6,556 bases of DNA, taken from the NCBI GenBank assembly GCA_002448445.1, contig DJYC01000016.1, forward strand, positions 1 to 6,556, in the 5' to 3' direction. A program made the translations under genes and the position numbers. The notes beneath the pieces are model-generated. The model saw only the letters and a program-made list of their open reading frames with translations, ran no database searches and was not told the DNA's origin. Below, piece by piece: positions 6,544 through 6,556 of this stretch (position 1 is the stretch's first letter; the number at the start of each line of letters is the position of its first letter). This DNA comes from Treponema sp. UBA6988. GTDB lineage: Bacteria > Spirochaetota > Spirochaetia > Treponematales > Treponemataceae.

Positions 6544-6556
6544 CGCTGCTAAGCCG

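Larger units (their letters stand above)
6371..6556. repeat. palindrome-rich intergenic element, probably a dispersed repeat, cut by the window edge
   Basis: This GC-rich stretch is a near-continuous series of hairpins. They are CCCC/GGGG (6380-6383 with 6391-6394), TTCG/CGAA (6406-6409 with 6413-6416), TTGCC/GGCAA (6435-6439 with 6443-6447), CGCCC/GGGCG (6456-6460 with 6469-6473), and two perfect 11-bp palindromes listed separately. Its composition differs from the AT-rich terminator just before it, and no + strand gene is evident. From memory it resembles intergenic repeats common in Treponema genomes; only one copy lies in this window, so its repeat status is inferred. Its right end lies outside the window. 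Confidence 0.55.

Noticed and set aside
6435..6556. Integron attC site or CRISPR array
   Set aside because: The hairpins do not share a repeated unit with regular spacers, so this is not CRISPR. The attC core ends (RYYYAAC and GTTRRRY) are not seen as a proper pair.

Overview
The window holds one apparently complete two-gene transcription unit on the + strand, followed by a palindrome-rich intergenic element that runs off the right edge. The organism looks like an anaerobic bacterium with an Fe-S based fermentative metabolism. A host-associated Treponema-type spirochete is my best guess. This rests on three things: the very large fused activase/dehydratase protein, the moderate base composition, and the intergenic repeats at both edges, which resemble from memory those of spirochete genomes. 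It is an inference; a Clostridia-like or Fibrobacter-like host is not excluded.

Layout: positions 1-80 are a short non-coding-looking edge with small repeats. A strong sigma70-type promoter sits at 81-109 (TTGAAT, 17-nt spacer, TATAAT). CDS 1 (183-4748, 1521 aa) is a single-chain fusion of two BadF/BadG/HgdC-type ATPase (activase) domains, a cysteine-rich linker and two halves of a 2-hydroxyacyl-CoA dehydratase-like (DUF2229/COG3580-COG3581) region. After 42 bases comes CDS 2 (4791-6299, 502 aa), an exported protein with a clear signal peptide and no family I can name with confidence. A rho-independent terminator (6314-6350) closes the unit. The stretch from about 6371 to 6556 is packed with hairpins, two of them with perfect 11-bp arms, and looks like a dispersed repeat rather than a gene.

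How the genes may work together: CDS 1 should be a cytoplasmic ATP-driven electron-transfer machine in which an ASKHA ATPase module with an Fe-S cluster feeds low-potential electrons to its own dehydratase/reductase-like module. Its substrate cannot be read from sequence, and this fused class is largely uncharacterised. CDS 2 acts outside the cytoplasm and is probably co-transcribed; a functional link between the two is unproven. The most interesting observations are the duplicated cluster-cysteine spacing inside one chain, a change in glycine codon choice along CDS 1, a ribosome-binding site displayed in a hairpin loop, and the palindromic 3' element that also keeps a minus-strand frame open.
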